Source: Desulfurobacterium atlanticum (lineage in GTDB: Bacteria > Aquificota > Aquificia > Desulfurobacteriales > Desulfurobacteriaceae). Taken from it: a stretch of DNA of 64,000 nucleotides. A program made the translations under genes and the position numbers. How positions within the stretch are numbered: position 1 is the stretch's first letter; every line of letters begins with the position of its first letter. The notes under the pieces are model-generated. The model was not told the DNA's origin, ran no database searches, and saw only the letters and a program-made list of their open reading frames with translations. The stretch is taken from assembly GCF_900188395.1 (NCBI RefSeq), contig NZ_FZOB01000007.1, positions 28,720-92,719 of the forward strand. Direction: 5' to 3'. Below are positions 36,557 to 44,682 of the stretch, in pieces.

Positions 36557-37099
36557 TTATTTCATCTCTTCAGCTACTTTTTTTACGATTTGGGCTATGT
36601 AGTATCCAGCTAAAAGTTCAAGTCCCCACACAAGAAGGGTTGGTATCGCAGCTCCAAATGTTAAAGCTTTTACAACAAGAGCTATCGGTGCTGCCACTAT
36701 TATGTTCATTTCAAAAATCAGGGTAAGTGTCAGCAGAAGGAAAAATCCCATGTAATAGGTGTATTTGAACGGTTCAAGGGAGTTGTACCAGATGGTAAGA
36801 AGAGAAGCGATGCTTAGCTCTTTTATTTTCTCAACAGGTTCTTTCACTTTGTTTATAAGGTTCTCTTTACTGATTTCCTCTCCTTTGAGGAATTGTGAGG
36901 CCATATTTGCAACACTACCGTAGCCGAATATCAGTCTGTTTGCAAACAACCAGAATCCTATAAGTCCTATTGTGAATGCGGCAGTTTCAGGGTTTGATGC
37001 TGCAATCATTATCAGCGCGGCAAATCCAAATGCAGCAGCGGCAACGGCTATTCCGAAAAGTATCATGAATAACCACCATAAAATCCTTTCTTTATTCAT
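36557..37099 (-). CDS. unknown multi-spanning membrane protein next to DUF505
   Basis: A 180-residue membrane protein I do not recognise. It has about four or five hydrophobic segments: two near the N-terminus ([20 protein letters not shown], then [17 protein letters not shown]), a soluble charged stretch (about 65-105), and two or three C-terminal helices. Its ATG overlaps the stop of the upstream single-span gene by one base, so they are translated as a pair. The pair is divergent from the DUF505 gene, and a shared function is inferred from that. Confidence 0.75.
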   Translation of the reverse strand: MNKERILWWLFMILFGIAVAAAAFGFAALIMIAASNPETAAFTIGLIGFWLFANRLIFGYGSVANMASQFLKGEEISKENLINKVKEPVEKIKELSIASLLTIWYNSLEPFKYTYYMGFFLLLTLTLIFEMNIIVAAPIALVVKALTFGAAIPTLLVWGLELLAGYYIAQIVKKVAEEMK

Positions 37100-37599
37100 T
37101 ATTTACCTTCCTCCTTTTTTAATTTTTGTGAGAAGTTTGGTTTTGGTGTCTTTTCTCCCATCGTGAATGGATGAATTATTGTGTAAAGGTCTCTGGTAAC
37201 AGGTGTTACGTAGGTAAATGTTGCAAGAACAGCATCTCCAATTTCAAGTTTTTCGGTGCCGGGTTTAAGCTTTAAAACAACTTTTGTTACAGCACCTGGT
37301 GCAAGAACTACTTTTACAGGAATGTTTGATAGAACATATCCTTTTTCTTTAGAGTTTTTGCCGGGTGTGAAGATGAAAGATTCCTCCACAATTGTAAGGG
37401 GCATCCCTCCCGGGTTTAGCATCTCATAGGTTAGTTCATGTTTTTCCTTGTTGTAGGTTACATTTGTAACTATAGGGGATGCCGGGATGGAAGCTACTAC
37501 CTTGGCAACACTAACTCCTGTGAAAAATGTTCCTATACTCCATCCAAGGATAAGCCCTATGGTGGTTAGTAGTGCTAATAGAGTCGCTGGCTTTCTCAT
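37099..37599 (-). CDS. unknown single-span protein with periplasmic beta domain
   Basis: A 166-residue protein with one N-terminal hydrophobic anchor (LLALLTTIGLILGWSIGTFF, about 8-27) and a soluble part predicted to be beta-rich, with strands such as LTYEMLNPGGMPLTIVEESF and VTKVVLKLKPGTEKLEIG, resembling an Ig-like or late-embryogenesis-type fold. I assign no family. It is the first gene of a two-gene unit transcribed from a promoter facing away from the DUF505 gene. Confidence 0.75.
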   Translation of the reverse strand: MRKPATLLALLTTIGLILGWSIGTFFTGVSVAKVVASIPASPIVTNVTYNKEKHELTYEMLNPGGMPLTIVEESFIFTPGKNSKEKGYVLSNIPVKVVLAPGAVTKVVLKLKPGTEKLEIGDAVLATFTYVTPVTRDLYTIIHPFTMGEKTPKPNFSQKLKKEEGK

Positions 37600-37636
37600 T
37601 TCCTCCTCCTTTGTGTTATGTTTTCTAACGTGATCT

Positions 37637-37665
37637 AATTTAATAATCTAAAATATCGTTGTCAA
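37637..37665 (-). promoter_or_regulatory. divergent promoter of the membrane-protein pair
   Basis: On the minus strand: perfect TTGACA (37665-37660), 17-base spacer, TAAATT (37642-37637), about 38 bases before the start of the 37599 gene. Confidence 0.7.
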
Positions 37666-37688
37666 TGTAATTTTTATTAATATTTTAG

Positions 37689-37717
37689 TTGACTTCAAAC
37701 AATATTTGATATATCTT
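37689..37717 (+). promoter_or_regulatory. promoter of the DUF505 operon
   Basis: TTGACT (37689-37694), 17-base spacer, TATCTT (37712-37717). The start codon is 50 bases downstream. Its -35 lies only 24 bases from the -35 of the divergent promoter, so one regulator could affect both. Confidence 0.55.
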
Positions 37718-37767
37718 ACAATATGGAATAATAAAAATGATAAAAATTTCAGAATCCGGAGGTGGAT

Positions 37768-39702
37768 ATGGTAATCAGAAAAGAACATGCTCTTGCCCTT
37801 ATGAGATTGAAAGAGATGGAAGAAGGCAAGTTTTATACTGTGCCTGAAGGTGAAGAAGCTCCTTTTATAGAGCTTGAAATGGCAAATCTTGCAAGGATGG
37901 GTAATCCTTTTGAGTATGTTTTAACCTATTGGGGAGAAGTCCTTGTAAATACTCTTTCTGAAATGGTAGAAAAAGGTCTAATAGCTCATCCTGAAAAGTG
38001 GGATGATGAGTTTAGATGGATCGGAACAGAAGTTATTGCAATGATAGATGCTTCTATAAAAAATGGAGATATCTGTGGTGGTCTCATAGAAAAGGAACTT
38101 TCAAAAAGAGGATTTGTTGAAGAGAAGAAGATTGAGAAAAAGGGAACTTTTAAAGTTGTAAATGATTTCGGAAAAGCTATTATGGACATATTTAACAATG
38201 CAACTCCACGCCTTATAGTGAGTAGGGAATTGAAGGAATTTATTAAAAACGCTCCAACCGGTCCGGCGGAAAGTTCCTTTATAAAAGGAGAAAGTAGATT
38301 CCCTCTTATTCTTGAATCTATGAGATTGATAGCTTTTTCTGTACCGACTTCTGATGTTTATACATTCACGGCATTGGGAGAGAAGGTTAAACAGGCGTGT
38401 GAGCTTATACCCCCTGTAAGGGATGTGATTATTTCTGAGGACATTATGGATACGCTGGCAGAGTGTTTTGATGAGGGTATAGACGCTGTTGATGAAGAAG
38501 GAAAAGAGCTTCTCTGGGAACTTGCACTTGTTGATGATAAAGGAGAGCTTTTACCTGCGGGAGAAGCTTTGCTTGAAGTTTATAGAGTGTGGAGGGATAG
38601 AGAGTCTCTTCCTGTGAAAACGGTGGATGTGGAAGCAATAGATGCAGAGCTTTTAAAAGGAATAGAGGAAGTGTGGGAGAAAAATAAGGAGAATCCGGAA
38701 GTTGTTCCAACTGTGGAAGAGCTCGTTCACTATCTTTTCTATAAGCCTTTAAAAGAGTACAAACATGTACTTGAACATTACGGTAGAAGGCTGTATCAGG
38801 ATTTAGGTTATCAAAAGAAAGAAGAAATTAAGAAAAAGTTTGAAGAGGTTAAAACGGCAGAAGAGCTGTTTAAAAGCTTTTATGAAAAGGGTAATCAGTG
38901 GTATGAGAAACTCTTTGATATTGTTCAGGAGAGTCTTTATACCCTGGAATCTTTCGGAATTATTAAGTCGTCAGACCACAATGGTAAAAAAGTTCACAGG
39001 TTAACAGAGTGGGGAGAAAAGATTCTTCAAGATATGAAGAGGAGAGGTTTCAGAAGAATCTCATCTACTGCTGTTAAGTCTATAACCATTAAACACAGGG
39101 TTTTTGGTGCGCCGAATGTTGATTGGTATGAAGAAGCAGTGAATGCTCAGCTTGTTGGTGGTGGAGAGCCAACAGAAGCCGGAAAGCTTTATGAAGAAGT
39201 TGCTTATAAAGCTAAAAGACTTCCTCACATTACACGATTTGAACTTCAGGTGCTTCATAAGATACCGGAAAGAGGTTACTTTATTGATAATCTTTACGAA
39301 GAGTTTGATGAAACCTGGCATGAGGAGATAGAGTTTGCGATTAATAAACTTGAAGCAAGAGGTTATATAGATATTCTTCCAAATAGAGCAATTGTTTTAA
39401 CAGAGGTTGGAAGTTTGATTAAGAGAGCACTTGCAGGGACGCCTGAAGGCTTTGGTAATCCAATAACACCTCTTGGTGTCAGGGTGCTTGATGCTTTGAG
39501 GAAGGTAGGAACTCTTTATGTGAAAGAGCAGAAGATAAGAGTCCTTCCTAAAAATCTTAAAGAGGCGATTAAGCTTTCGGGACTTGATGAGGAAACCTTT
39601 GGAAAAGAACTTCTTATTTTGAAAAATGCTAAACTTGTTGGTAAAAACAGCATAAACGAAGCAGGTCTTCTTGTTCTTGAAGCTCTTGATAAACTTAACT
39701 AA
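37768..39702 (+). CDS. DUF505 family protein with repeated TxxG modules
   Basis: Soluble 644-residue protein of the DUF505 family, known mainly from archaea and thermophilic bacteria and without known function. ATG 37768 is 5 bases after GGAGG. I see about ten copies of a short module in which a Thr/Asn-x-x-Gly turn is followed by a hydrophobic helix: LTYWGEVLVNTL, RWIGTEVIAMI, NDFGKAIMDIF, TALGEKVKQA, LPAGEALLEVY, LTEWGEKILQDM, PTEAGKLYEEVA, LTEVGSLIKRAL, ITPLGVRVLDAL and INEAGLLVLEAL. Several follow a helix-strand pattern like winged-helix domains, suggesting DNA or protein binding. It heads the operon with the next gene. Confidence 0.8.
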   Translation: MVIRKEHALALMRLKEMEEGKFYTVPEGEEAPFIELEMANLARMGNPFEYVLTYWGEVLVNTLSEMVEKGLIAHPEKWDDEFRWIGTEVIAMIDASIKNGDICGGLIEKELSKRGFVEEKKIEKKGTFKVVNDFGKAIMDIFNNATPRLIVSRELKEFIKNAPTGPAESSFIKGESRFPLILESMRLIAFSVPTSDVYTFTALGEKVKQACELIPPVRDVIISEDIMDTLAECFDEGIDAVDEEGKELLWELALVDDKGELLPAGEALLEVYRVWRDRESLPVKTVDVEAIDAELLKGIEEVWEKNKENPEVVPTVEELVHYLFYKPLKEYKHVLEHYGRRLYQDLGYQKKEEIKKKFEEVKTAEELFKSFYEKGNQWYEKLFDIVQESLYTLESFGIIKSSDHNGKKVHRLTEWGEKILQDMKRRGFRRISSTAVKSITIKHRVFGAPNVDWYEEAVNAQLVGGGEPTEAGKLYEEVAYKAKRLPHITRFELQVLHKIPERGYFIDNLYEEFDETWHEEIEFAINKLEARGYIDILPNRAIVLTEVGSLIKRALAGTPEGFGNPITPLGVRVLDALRKVGTLYVKEQKIRVLPKNLKEAIKLSGLDEETFGKELLILKNAKLVGKNSINEAGLLVLEALDKLN

Positions 39703-39723
39703 ACCTTATTTGGGGAGGGAAAA

Positions 39724-40797
39724 ATGGGAAGAATCTACGGAAAGGTTGAAACACCAGAGGATATAAAAAGAATCAACTGTATCATCAGAGACGAAATGCT
39801 TGAGGTAAGCTCTGTTGAAGAGCTTACCGATTTAAAAAAACGTTCTGATTATCTTTGCACGCTGACCTATTCTCCTTTCTGGCTTAAAAAGTTTGGACCT
39901 ATGATTGAAAAACTCAGGGAGGTTGCTCTTGAGGAAAACAGGGTAACTGTTCGTCTTGCAAATTACGTTTCTGCATACAACAACTGGGGAAAAAGTTACG
40001 ATCCGTGGGGCAGGGATGAAAAGACAATAGAGGAGAGACTGAAAGAGATTCCACAGGAGATTATAAAAGAGATTCAGGAAACAGTAGTTGATTTAAAACT
40101 TTCTCCGGAGATTCTTGAAGAACTTCGTAGAGATTTTTGCTGCATAAGAAAAGGTATGATACTTGCTGATTCTTCCGAGCTTCTGACAAAGTTGAAAAAG
40201 CAGGCTGATATAATTGTAGCGATTACCCACCTTAAAGATTTTAGAGAAAGGTTTGAAGAAATTCTTGATAAGATTGATGAGATTGTTAAAGTGGAGGAGG
40301 AAAGAACCGTTAAGCTTGCTAACATAATTTCTGAAGTTAACGGATGGAAAGTGATTTATGAAGTCTGGGATGAGAGTGATATAAGAGAGGATGAAACGCT
40401 TGAGCAGTATGTTGAAAGGCTTCTTGAAGAGGAGGAGAAAGCTCAGAAGTACATACCAACAGAGGCAAAATATAAAGAAGGAAAGGTTCTCTGGCTTGTT
40501 TATAAACATCCAAAGAGAAACAGAGAATACGCAAAGAGAATTTATATTCCCGGAACAGCACGTAACATTAAAATGGAAGGTCCTGGAGTGTTTAAAAACA
40601 GGTTTGGCAGGGAAGTTTATGGAGTTAAAATCGTTTATGAGGCAAATATACGGCCTACAGTTATTCATATAGGAGATAGAACCATTCATCTGCCTGAGAG
40701 ATGGGTTAAAAGAGAAAAAGTTGTTCCCCTTCCGGAAGGGGCTTCCAACATAAGGCTTCTTGAAGAAAGGCCACCGGTTGCTTATCCTGTTGCTTAG
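39724..40797 (+). CDS. unknown protein with 120-residue internal repeat
   Basis: A 357-residue soluble protein I cannot assign. Residues 17-95 and 137-215 are copies offset by exactly 120: CIIRDEM/CCIRKGM at 19/139, TDLKKRSDY/TKLKKQADI, and RVTVRLANY/RTVKLANI ending in a Trp pair (DPW/EVW). Each copy looks like a helical bundle. The C-terminal 115 residues (from about 242, KVLWLVYKHPKRNREYAKRI) look beta-rich and may be a separate domain. It lies 21 bases after the DUF505 gene behind GGGGAGGG and ends before a strong terminator. Confidence 0.75.
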   Translation: MGRIYGKVETPEDIKRINCIIRDEMLEVSSVEELTDLKKRSDYLCTLTYSPFWLKKFGPMIEKLREVALEENRVTVRLANYVSAYNNWGKSYDPWGRDEKTIEERLKEIPQEIIKEIQETVVDLKLSPEILEELRRDFCCIRKGMILADSSELLTKLKKQADIIVAITHLKDFRERFEEILDKIDEIVKVEEERTVKLANIISEVNGWKVIYEVWDESDIREDETLEQYVERLLEEEEKAQKYIPTEAKYKEGKVLWLVYKHPKRNREYAKRIYIPGTARNIKMEGPGVFKNRFGREVYGVKIVYEANIRPTVIHIGDRTIHLPERWVKREKVVPLPEGASNIRLLEERPPVAYPVA

Positions 40798-40820
40798 CTT
40801 CAGTGTGTAGTTTAGTTTTA

Positions 40821-40848
40821 GCCCCGACACTGTCGGGGCGTTTTTATT
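40821..40848 (+). terminator. intrinsic terminator of the DUF505 operon
   Basis: GCCCCGACA (40821-40829) pairs perfectly with TGTCGGGGC (40831-40839) and is followed by GTTTTTATTTT. This is the strongest terminator in the window. Confidence 0.92.
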
Positions 40849-40885
40849 TTATAATGACCTATATTTTGTAGGTGCAATTTTGTCT

Positions 40886-41050
40886 TGTGAGGTATGAGGC
40901 TGTTTGAAAAATGGCTATGAACTTTAAGAGATCCTTCGGGCTTTGCCCTCAGGATGACTTTCTTCGTCATTCTGAGGCTGCTTTGCAGCCGAAGAATCTC
41001 AATACCTTTTAGAAACAAATGAGAATTTTCAAACACTCTCTGTGAGGTAT
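40886..41050. mobile_element. MITE-like element (40896-41040) with 10-base target duplication
   Basis: TGTGAGGTAT occurs at 40886-40895 and again at 41041-41050, flanking 145 bases. The enclosed segment has inverted ends: GAGGCTGTTTGAAAA on the left against GAGAGTGTTTGAAAA (reverse complement of the right end), 13 of 15 matching with a perfect 10-base core. The interior, 40928-41000, is a large imperfect palindrome from GAGATCCTTCGG to CCGAAGAATCTC. It holds no protein gene, so it is a non-autonomous element. Confidence 0.78.
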
Positions 41051-41056
41051 TGGGTT

Positions 41057-42247
41057 ATGAATTTTATAGGAGAAGCAAAAAAGATAAAAGATTTTATAGT
41101 TAACTACAGAAGAATTGTCCATCAATATCCTGAGATTTCCGGCAGGGAGTTTAGAACTTCAGAGTTTGTAGCAGAAACGCTAAAAGAGATAGGAGTTGAT
41201 GAAGTTTATGAGGGTTTTGGAAGAACAATAGGTGTGGTGGGAATTATAAAGGGAAAGGGAGATAAAACTGTTGCCCTTCGTGCTGATATGGATGCTCTTC
41301 CGGTAAAGGAGGAAACGGGAAAATCTTACGCTTCTAAAGTTGAAGGGGTAATGCACGCTTGCGGTCACGATGCTCATGTGGCGATGGTTTTAGGTGCTGC
41401 TAAACTTCTTGTGAATATTAAAAATCAACTTAAAGGTAATGTAAAACTTATATTTCAGCCGTGTGAGGAGAGACAGGACTGCCGCGGTGCTAAAAGGTTG
41501 ATAGATGCGGGAGTTTTAAAGAATCCGGATGTAAATGTGATTTTTGGTATTCATGTAAATCCTGAGCTTGAAACAGGTAAAGTTGCAACATGTACAGGTC
41601 CTGTTCTTGCATCTTCTGATGTGTTTTCAGTAAAAATTTTTGGAAAAGGAACCCACGCTTCAAAACCTCATAAGGGAATAGATACCGTTTTAATTGCTTC
41701 TCAGGTTGTTAATACACTTCACCATATTGTAAGCCGCAGGGTTGATCCTCTTGACCCGGTTGTTCTTACAATAGGGACGATTAAAGGTGGAGAAGCGGAA
41801 AACATAATTCCTGAAGTTGTTGAACTTAAAGGGACAGTTAGAACGTTAAATGAAAAGATAAGGAAAGAAATACCTATCTGGATTGAAGAGGCTTTAAAAG
41901 GGATTACAACTGCCTACGGTGGAAAGTATGAATTTAACTATCAGGAAGGAACTCCGCCGCTTATAAACGATGAAAAAACGGCTCTTTTTACTATTGAAGA
42001 GATTGTTAAACTGTTGGGAAGGGAGAATTTTGTGTATCTAAAAAAACCTTCTATGGGCGGAGAAGATTTTGCTGAGTATCTTAAATTTGTTCCCGGGGTT
42101 TACCTTCGTCTTGGCACTGGAAATCGTGAAAAGGGAACAACATTTCCGCTCCATAGCCCAAAGTTTGATATTGATGAAGATGCTCTTCCTGTTGGAACAG
42201 CCGTTTTATCCTATTTAGCTTTCAGGTGGCTTGAGAAAAATGGTTGA
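41057..42247 (+). CDS. M20 family amidohydrolase
   Basis: Metallopeptidase of the M20D group (396 residues), removing N-acyl groups from amino acids or peptides; relatives include hippurate hydrolase and N-acetyl-diaminopimelate deacetylase. Visible features are the metal-site RADMDALPVKEETG, HACGHDAHVAMVLGAA (about 103-118), the Cys and Glu in FQPCEERQD, and GGEDFAEYL near the C-terminus. ATG 41057 uses GAGGT at 41044-41048, which lies inside the right target duplication of the MITE. GTG 41042 is the alternative. dapF lies nearby on the other strand, but a diaminopimelate role is only possible, not shown. Confidence 0.88.
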   Translation: MNFIGEAKKIKDFIVNYRRIVHQYPEISGREFRTSEFVAETLKEIGVDEVYEGFGRTIGVVGIIKGKGDKTVALRADMDALPVKEETGKSYASKVEGVMHACGHDAHVAMVLGAAKLLVNIKNQLKGNVKLIFQPCEERQDCRGAKRLIDAGVLKNPDVNVIFGIHVNPELETGKVATCTGPVLASSDVFSVKIFGKGTHASKPHKGIDTVLIASQVVNTLHHIVSRRVDPLDPVVLTIGTIKGGEAENIIPEVVELKGTVRTLNEKIRKEIPIWIEEALKGITTAYGGKYEFNYQEGTPPLINDEKTALFTIEEIVKLLGRENFVYLKKPSMGGEDFAEYLKFVPGVYLRLGTGNREKGTTFPLHSPKFDIDEDALPVGTAVLSYLAFRWLEKNG

Positions 42248-42680
42248 GAAGTGATTTTTCGTGATGCAGGAGAATCTTTTTAAGTTTTACTCCGGCAGAG
42301 AAGCCTCCCTTTCCGTCTCTTGCCACCACTCTGTGGCAGGGTATCACAAGAGGGAACGGGTTTCTTTTTAAAGCCTGCCCAACTGCTCTTGGATGAGTGT
42401 TGATAAGTTTTGCTACTTCTTTGTAAGTTACTGTTTTTCCCGGTGGAATATTTTTGACAATTTCCAGAACTTTTTGCTGAAAGGGTGTTAATTTAGAAAT
42501 TTCTATTTCTACTCCTTCAATTTTTCCGCTTGATTCAAAACGTTTAAACCTGCCTATCAGAATTTCCGAACCTGAATCTTTACCTTTTTTAGCAGAAAGC
42601 TCCACCTTTTTTACTGTTAAATTTGAATCGTGATAAACAGTTGCGGTTATTCCAAAAGAGAAAACCACTGTTGTTACCAT
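42222..42680 (-). CDS. ogt: methylated-DNA-protein cysteine methyltransferase
   Basis: Suicide DNA-repair protein (152 residues) that removes alkyl groups from O6-alkylguanine. The acceptor Cys is in VIPCHRVVARDG (about 111-122), and the DNA-binding helix region reads VTYKEVAKLINTHPRAVGQA. The N-terminal half is short and variable, as in Ogt. ATG follows the stop of the uracil-DNA glycosylase gene with no gap, so the two repair proteins are co-translated. Confidence 0.94.
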   Translation of the reverse strand: MVTTVVFSFGITATVYHDSNLTVKKVELSAKKGKDSGSEILIGRFKRFESSGKIEGVEIEISKLTPFQQKVLEIVKNIPPGKTVTYKEVAKLINTHPRAVGQALKRNPFPLVIPCHRVVARDGKGGFSAGVKLKKILLHHEKSLLNHFSQAT

Positions 42681-43352
42681 CTAAATCATTCCAGCTTTTC
42701 TCAGGCCAAGCTCAAGGTCTTTCTGGAAGTCAGATTCTCCCCTTCTATTTCTTAACAGATATGCGGGGTGGAATGTTGGAATTACTGTAATTCCGTTGAT
42801 GTTAAACTCTTTTCCTCTTATTTTTGAGATGGCTGTTTTTTCTGGAAGATTGAGTATTGTTCTTGCAGCAAAAGCGCCAAGGCAGATGATAACTTTTGGC
42901 TTTATTATCTCTATCTGTTTTTCAAGGTAGGGGTAACATGCTTTTATTTCATCAGGATTAGGGTTACGGTTCTTTGGTGGTCTGCACTTTATGATGTTGG
43001 TTATATAAACCCTGTCCCTGTCTATTCCGAAGAGGTTTAAAAACCTTGTGAGAAGCTGGCCTGCCCTTCCAACAAAAGGTCTCCCCTGCAGGTCTTCCTG
43101 TTCTCCCGGTGCTTCTCCAACAAACATAAGATTTGCCTTCGGGTTTCCCTCTCCAAATACAACGTTTGTTCGTGTTTGGGCAAGGCGGCATTTTTTACAC
43201 TTTAAAATCTCTTCTTTAAGTTTTTCAAGTAATTCTTCTGTGTTTCTGTGTAAAGGTTTTTGTTCTTCTATTTCCTCTTTATCCATCTTTATCCTTATCT
43301 CCTCATAACCTATTTCATTTAAGAAATGAATTAACTGAGCGATTTTATCCAA
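42681..43352 (-). CDS. uracil-DNA glycosylase, type 4 Fe-S family
   Basis: Base-excision repair enzyme of the 4Fe-4S family 4 group, typical of thermophiles. Cys ligands are CKKCRLAQTR (N-terminal) and later CRPPKNRNPNPDE and ACYPYLEKQ; the catalytic region is FVGEAPGEQEDLQGRPFVG, and TFHPAYLLRN closes the active site. I place the start at TTG 43352: it sits 6 bases after AAGGAGG and overlaps the dapF stop, giving 223 residues. Longer readings from ATG have no ribosome site. Confidence 0.92.
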   Translation of the reverse strand: MDKIAQLIHFLNEIGYEEIRIKMDKEEIEEQKPLHRNTEELLEKLKEEILKCKKCRLAQTRTNVVFGEGNPKANLMFVGEAPGEQEDLQGRPFVGRAGQLLTRFLNLFGIDRDRVYITNIIKCRPPKNRNPNPDEIKACYPYLEKQIEIIKPKVIICLGAFAARTILNLPEKTAISKIRGKEFNINGITVIPTFHPAYLLRNRRGESDFQKDLELGLRKAGMI

Positions 43353-44169
43353 GAATTTCCTCCTTGATTGTTCCATCACATATCCATGAAGTGTTTCCTT
43401 CAAGATAAACTTCTTTTAGATTTTCGTCAAAATATACTGTCAACTCTTCGCCGGAGCGGGTTAATACTTTTACAGGGGAGGTGGCACCGAAAAGTTTTGA
43501 AAAAGCGATAGCTGATGCAACAGAACCTGTGCCACAGGCAAGAGTTTCTCCTTCCACACCCCGTTCATAAGTTCTTACGTAAAGCTTTCCATTTTTATAC
43601 TCTGCAAAATTTACGTTTGTTCCTTCAGGTTGAAAAAGTTTGTGATATCTAATTTCCTTTCCGATAGAGTTGACATCTACGTTTTCTATATTATCCACAA
43701 AAATTACAAAATGGGGCACACCGGTATTAAGAAAAGCACCGGCTATTTCCTTGCTTTCAGTAGGGACTTTCAAATGGAGATTTATGTCGTAGGGTCTTGT
43801 AAGAAGAACTTTTACTGTTTTGCAGCTGACGGTTGCCTTTATTATCCCGGCTCCTGTTTCAAACTGCATCTTTTCTGGTGCTATACCTTTCTCATAAGCA
43901 TACCTTGCTGCGCACCGTGCTCCGTTTCCGCACATGGTGGCTGTAGAACCGTCAGAGTTGAAAAACTGCCACCTGAAATTAACAGTTTCAGAGTTCTCTA
44001 TTAAAATGAGGCCGTCAGCTCCCACTCCCTTTTTTCTGTTGCATACAGTTTTTACGAACACTTCTATTGGAATATTTTTCTCGCTCAGGAAATTTGAAAT
44101 CCAATTTTCTCTATTATCTATTATGATGAAATCGTTACCTGTTCCTTCAAGTTTTGAAAATTCAAGCAC
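43345..44169 (-). CDS. dapF: diaminopimelate epimerase
   Basis: Cofactor-free epimerase converting LL- to meso-diaminopimelate for lysine and peptidoglycan, 274 residues. Both catalytic Cys are present: in CGNGARCAARYA (first, about 79) and ACGTGSVASAIA (second, about 220). The start FSKLEGTGNDFIIID is typical. I use GTG 44169, 10 bases after AAGGAG, because a longer ATG reading runs far into the neighbouring gene. It overlaps DUF2062 by 8 bases. Confidence 0.94.
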   Translation of the reverse strand: MLEFSKLEGTGNDFIIIDNRENWISNFLSEKNIPIEVFVKTVCNRKKGVGADGLILIENSETVNFRWQFFNSDGSTATMCGNGARCAARYAYEKGIAPEKMQFETGAGIIKATVSCKTVKVLLTRPYDINLHLKVPTESKEIAGAFLNTGVPHFVIFVDNIENVDVNSIGKEIRYHKLFQPEGTNVNFAEYKNGKLYVRTYERGVEGETLACGTGSVASAIAFSKLFGATSPVKVLTRSGEELTVYFDENLKEVYLEGNTSWICDGTIKEEILG

Positions 44170-44659
44170 TCTGAACAGTCTCCTTTTTTCTGTTTTTAAA
44201 GGAGACAATGAATTTCTTAAATCCGAAGTAGGAAAGAATTGAGAAAATGATTCCCAGAAAAATACCACCAACAAATGTTGGAACAATAAGGGAAATACCG
44301 GTTGAAAGAAGCTTAGAAACAGATATGGTTTTTAAAGATATCGGTGCTACCTTTATACCAATAAACTTCAGGATGGAACATCCCACGTAGTAATCAATTA
44401 TTAATACTGGAACAGTAGTCCACGGATTTGTAACATGTGTTCCTATTGCGGCAGCTACTTTACTTACTCGTGCTAATGTGGCTATGGTAATGGCTATCAA
44501 GACCTGAAATCCATTTACAGGTAGAAATCCTATAAAAACGCCAAGTGCCAATCCTCTGGCTGCTTCTTCAGGTTGCTCTCTGAGTTCAAGCAGCTTTTTA
44601 ATGTAAAACCTTATTGAAAATAGACTTTTAATTTTATGTTTGTACTTTCTCCAGTTCAT
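44162..44659 (-). CDS. DUF2062 membrane protein
   Basis: Inner-membrane protein of 165 residues with three or four hydrophobic segments. Family hallmarks are the amphipathic start, EEAARGLALGVFIGFLPVNG (about 32-51) and IGTHVTNPWTTVPVLIIDYY (about 73-92). DUF2062 proteins have no established function; some stand next to glycosyltransferases. It is the first gene of a four-gene minus-strand operon with dapF, the glycosylase and ogt. Confidence 0.88.
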   Translation of the reverse strand: MNWRKYKHKIKSLFSIRFYIKKLLELREQPEEAARGLALGVFIGFLPVNGFQVLIAITIATLARVSKVAAAIGTHVTNPWTTVPVLIIDYYVGCSILKFIGIKVAPISLKTISVSKLLSTGISLIVPTFVGGIFLGIIFSILSYFGFKKFIVSFKNRKKETVQSA

Positions 44660-44682
44660 TATGTTGTCAATTTTACCAGATT

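Noticed and set aside
36102..36726. Plus-strand open frames opposite panD and the small membrane gene
   Set aside because: Leu/Gln-rich shadow translations with no ribosome site or recognised domain.
40093..40830. 245-residue minus-strand open frame opposite the duplicated protein
   Set aside because: It is antisense to a gene with an internal repeat and good ribosome site; its translation is Asn/Phe/Lys-rich with no domain, typical of a shadow frame.
44170..44286. Longer N-terminus of dapF
   Set aside because: It overlaps DUF2062 by more than 100 bases and precedes the universally conserved start of the family; GTG 44169 has a ribosome site.
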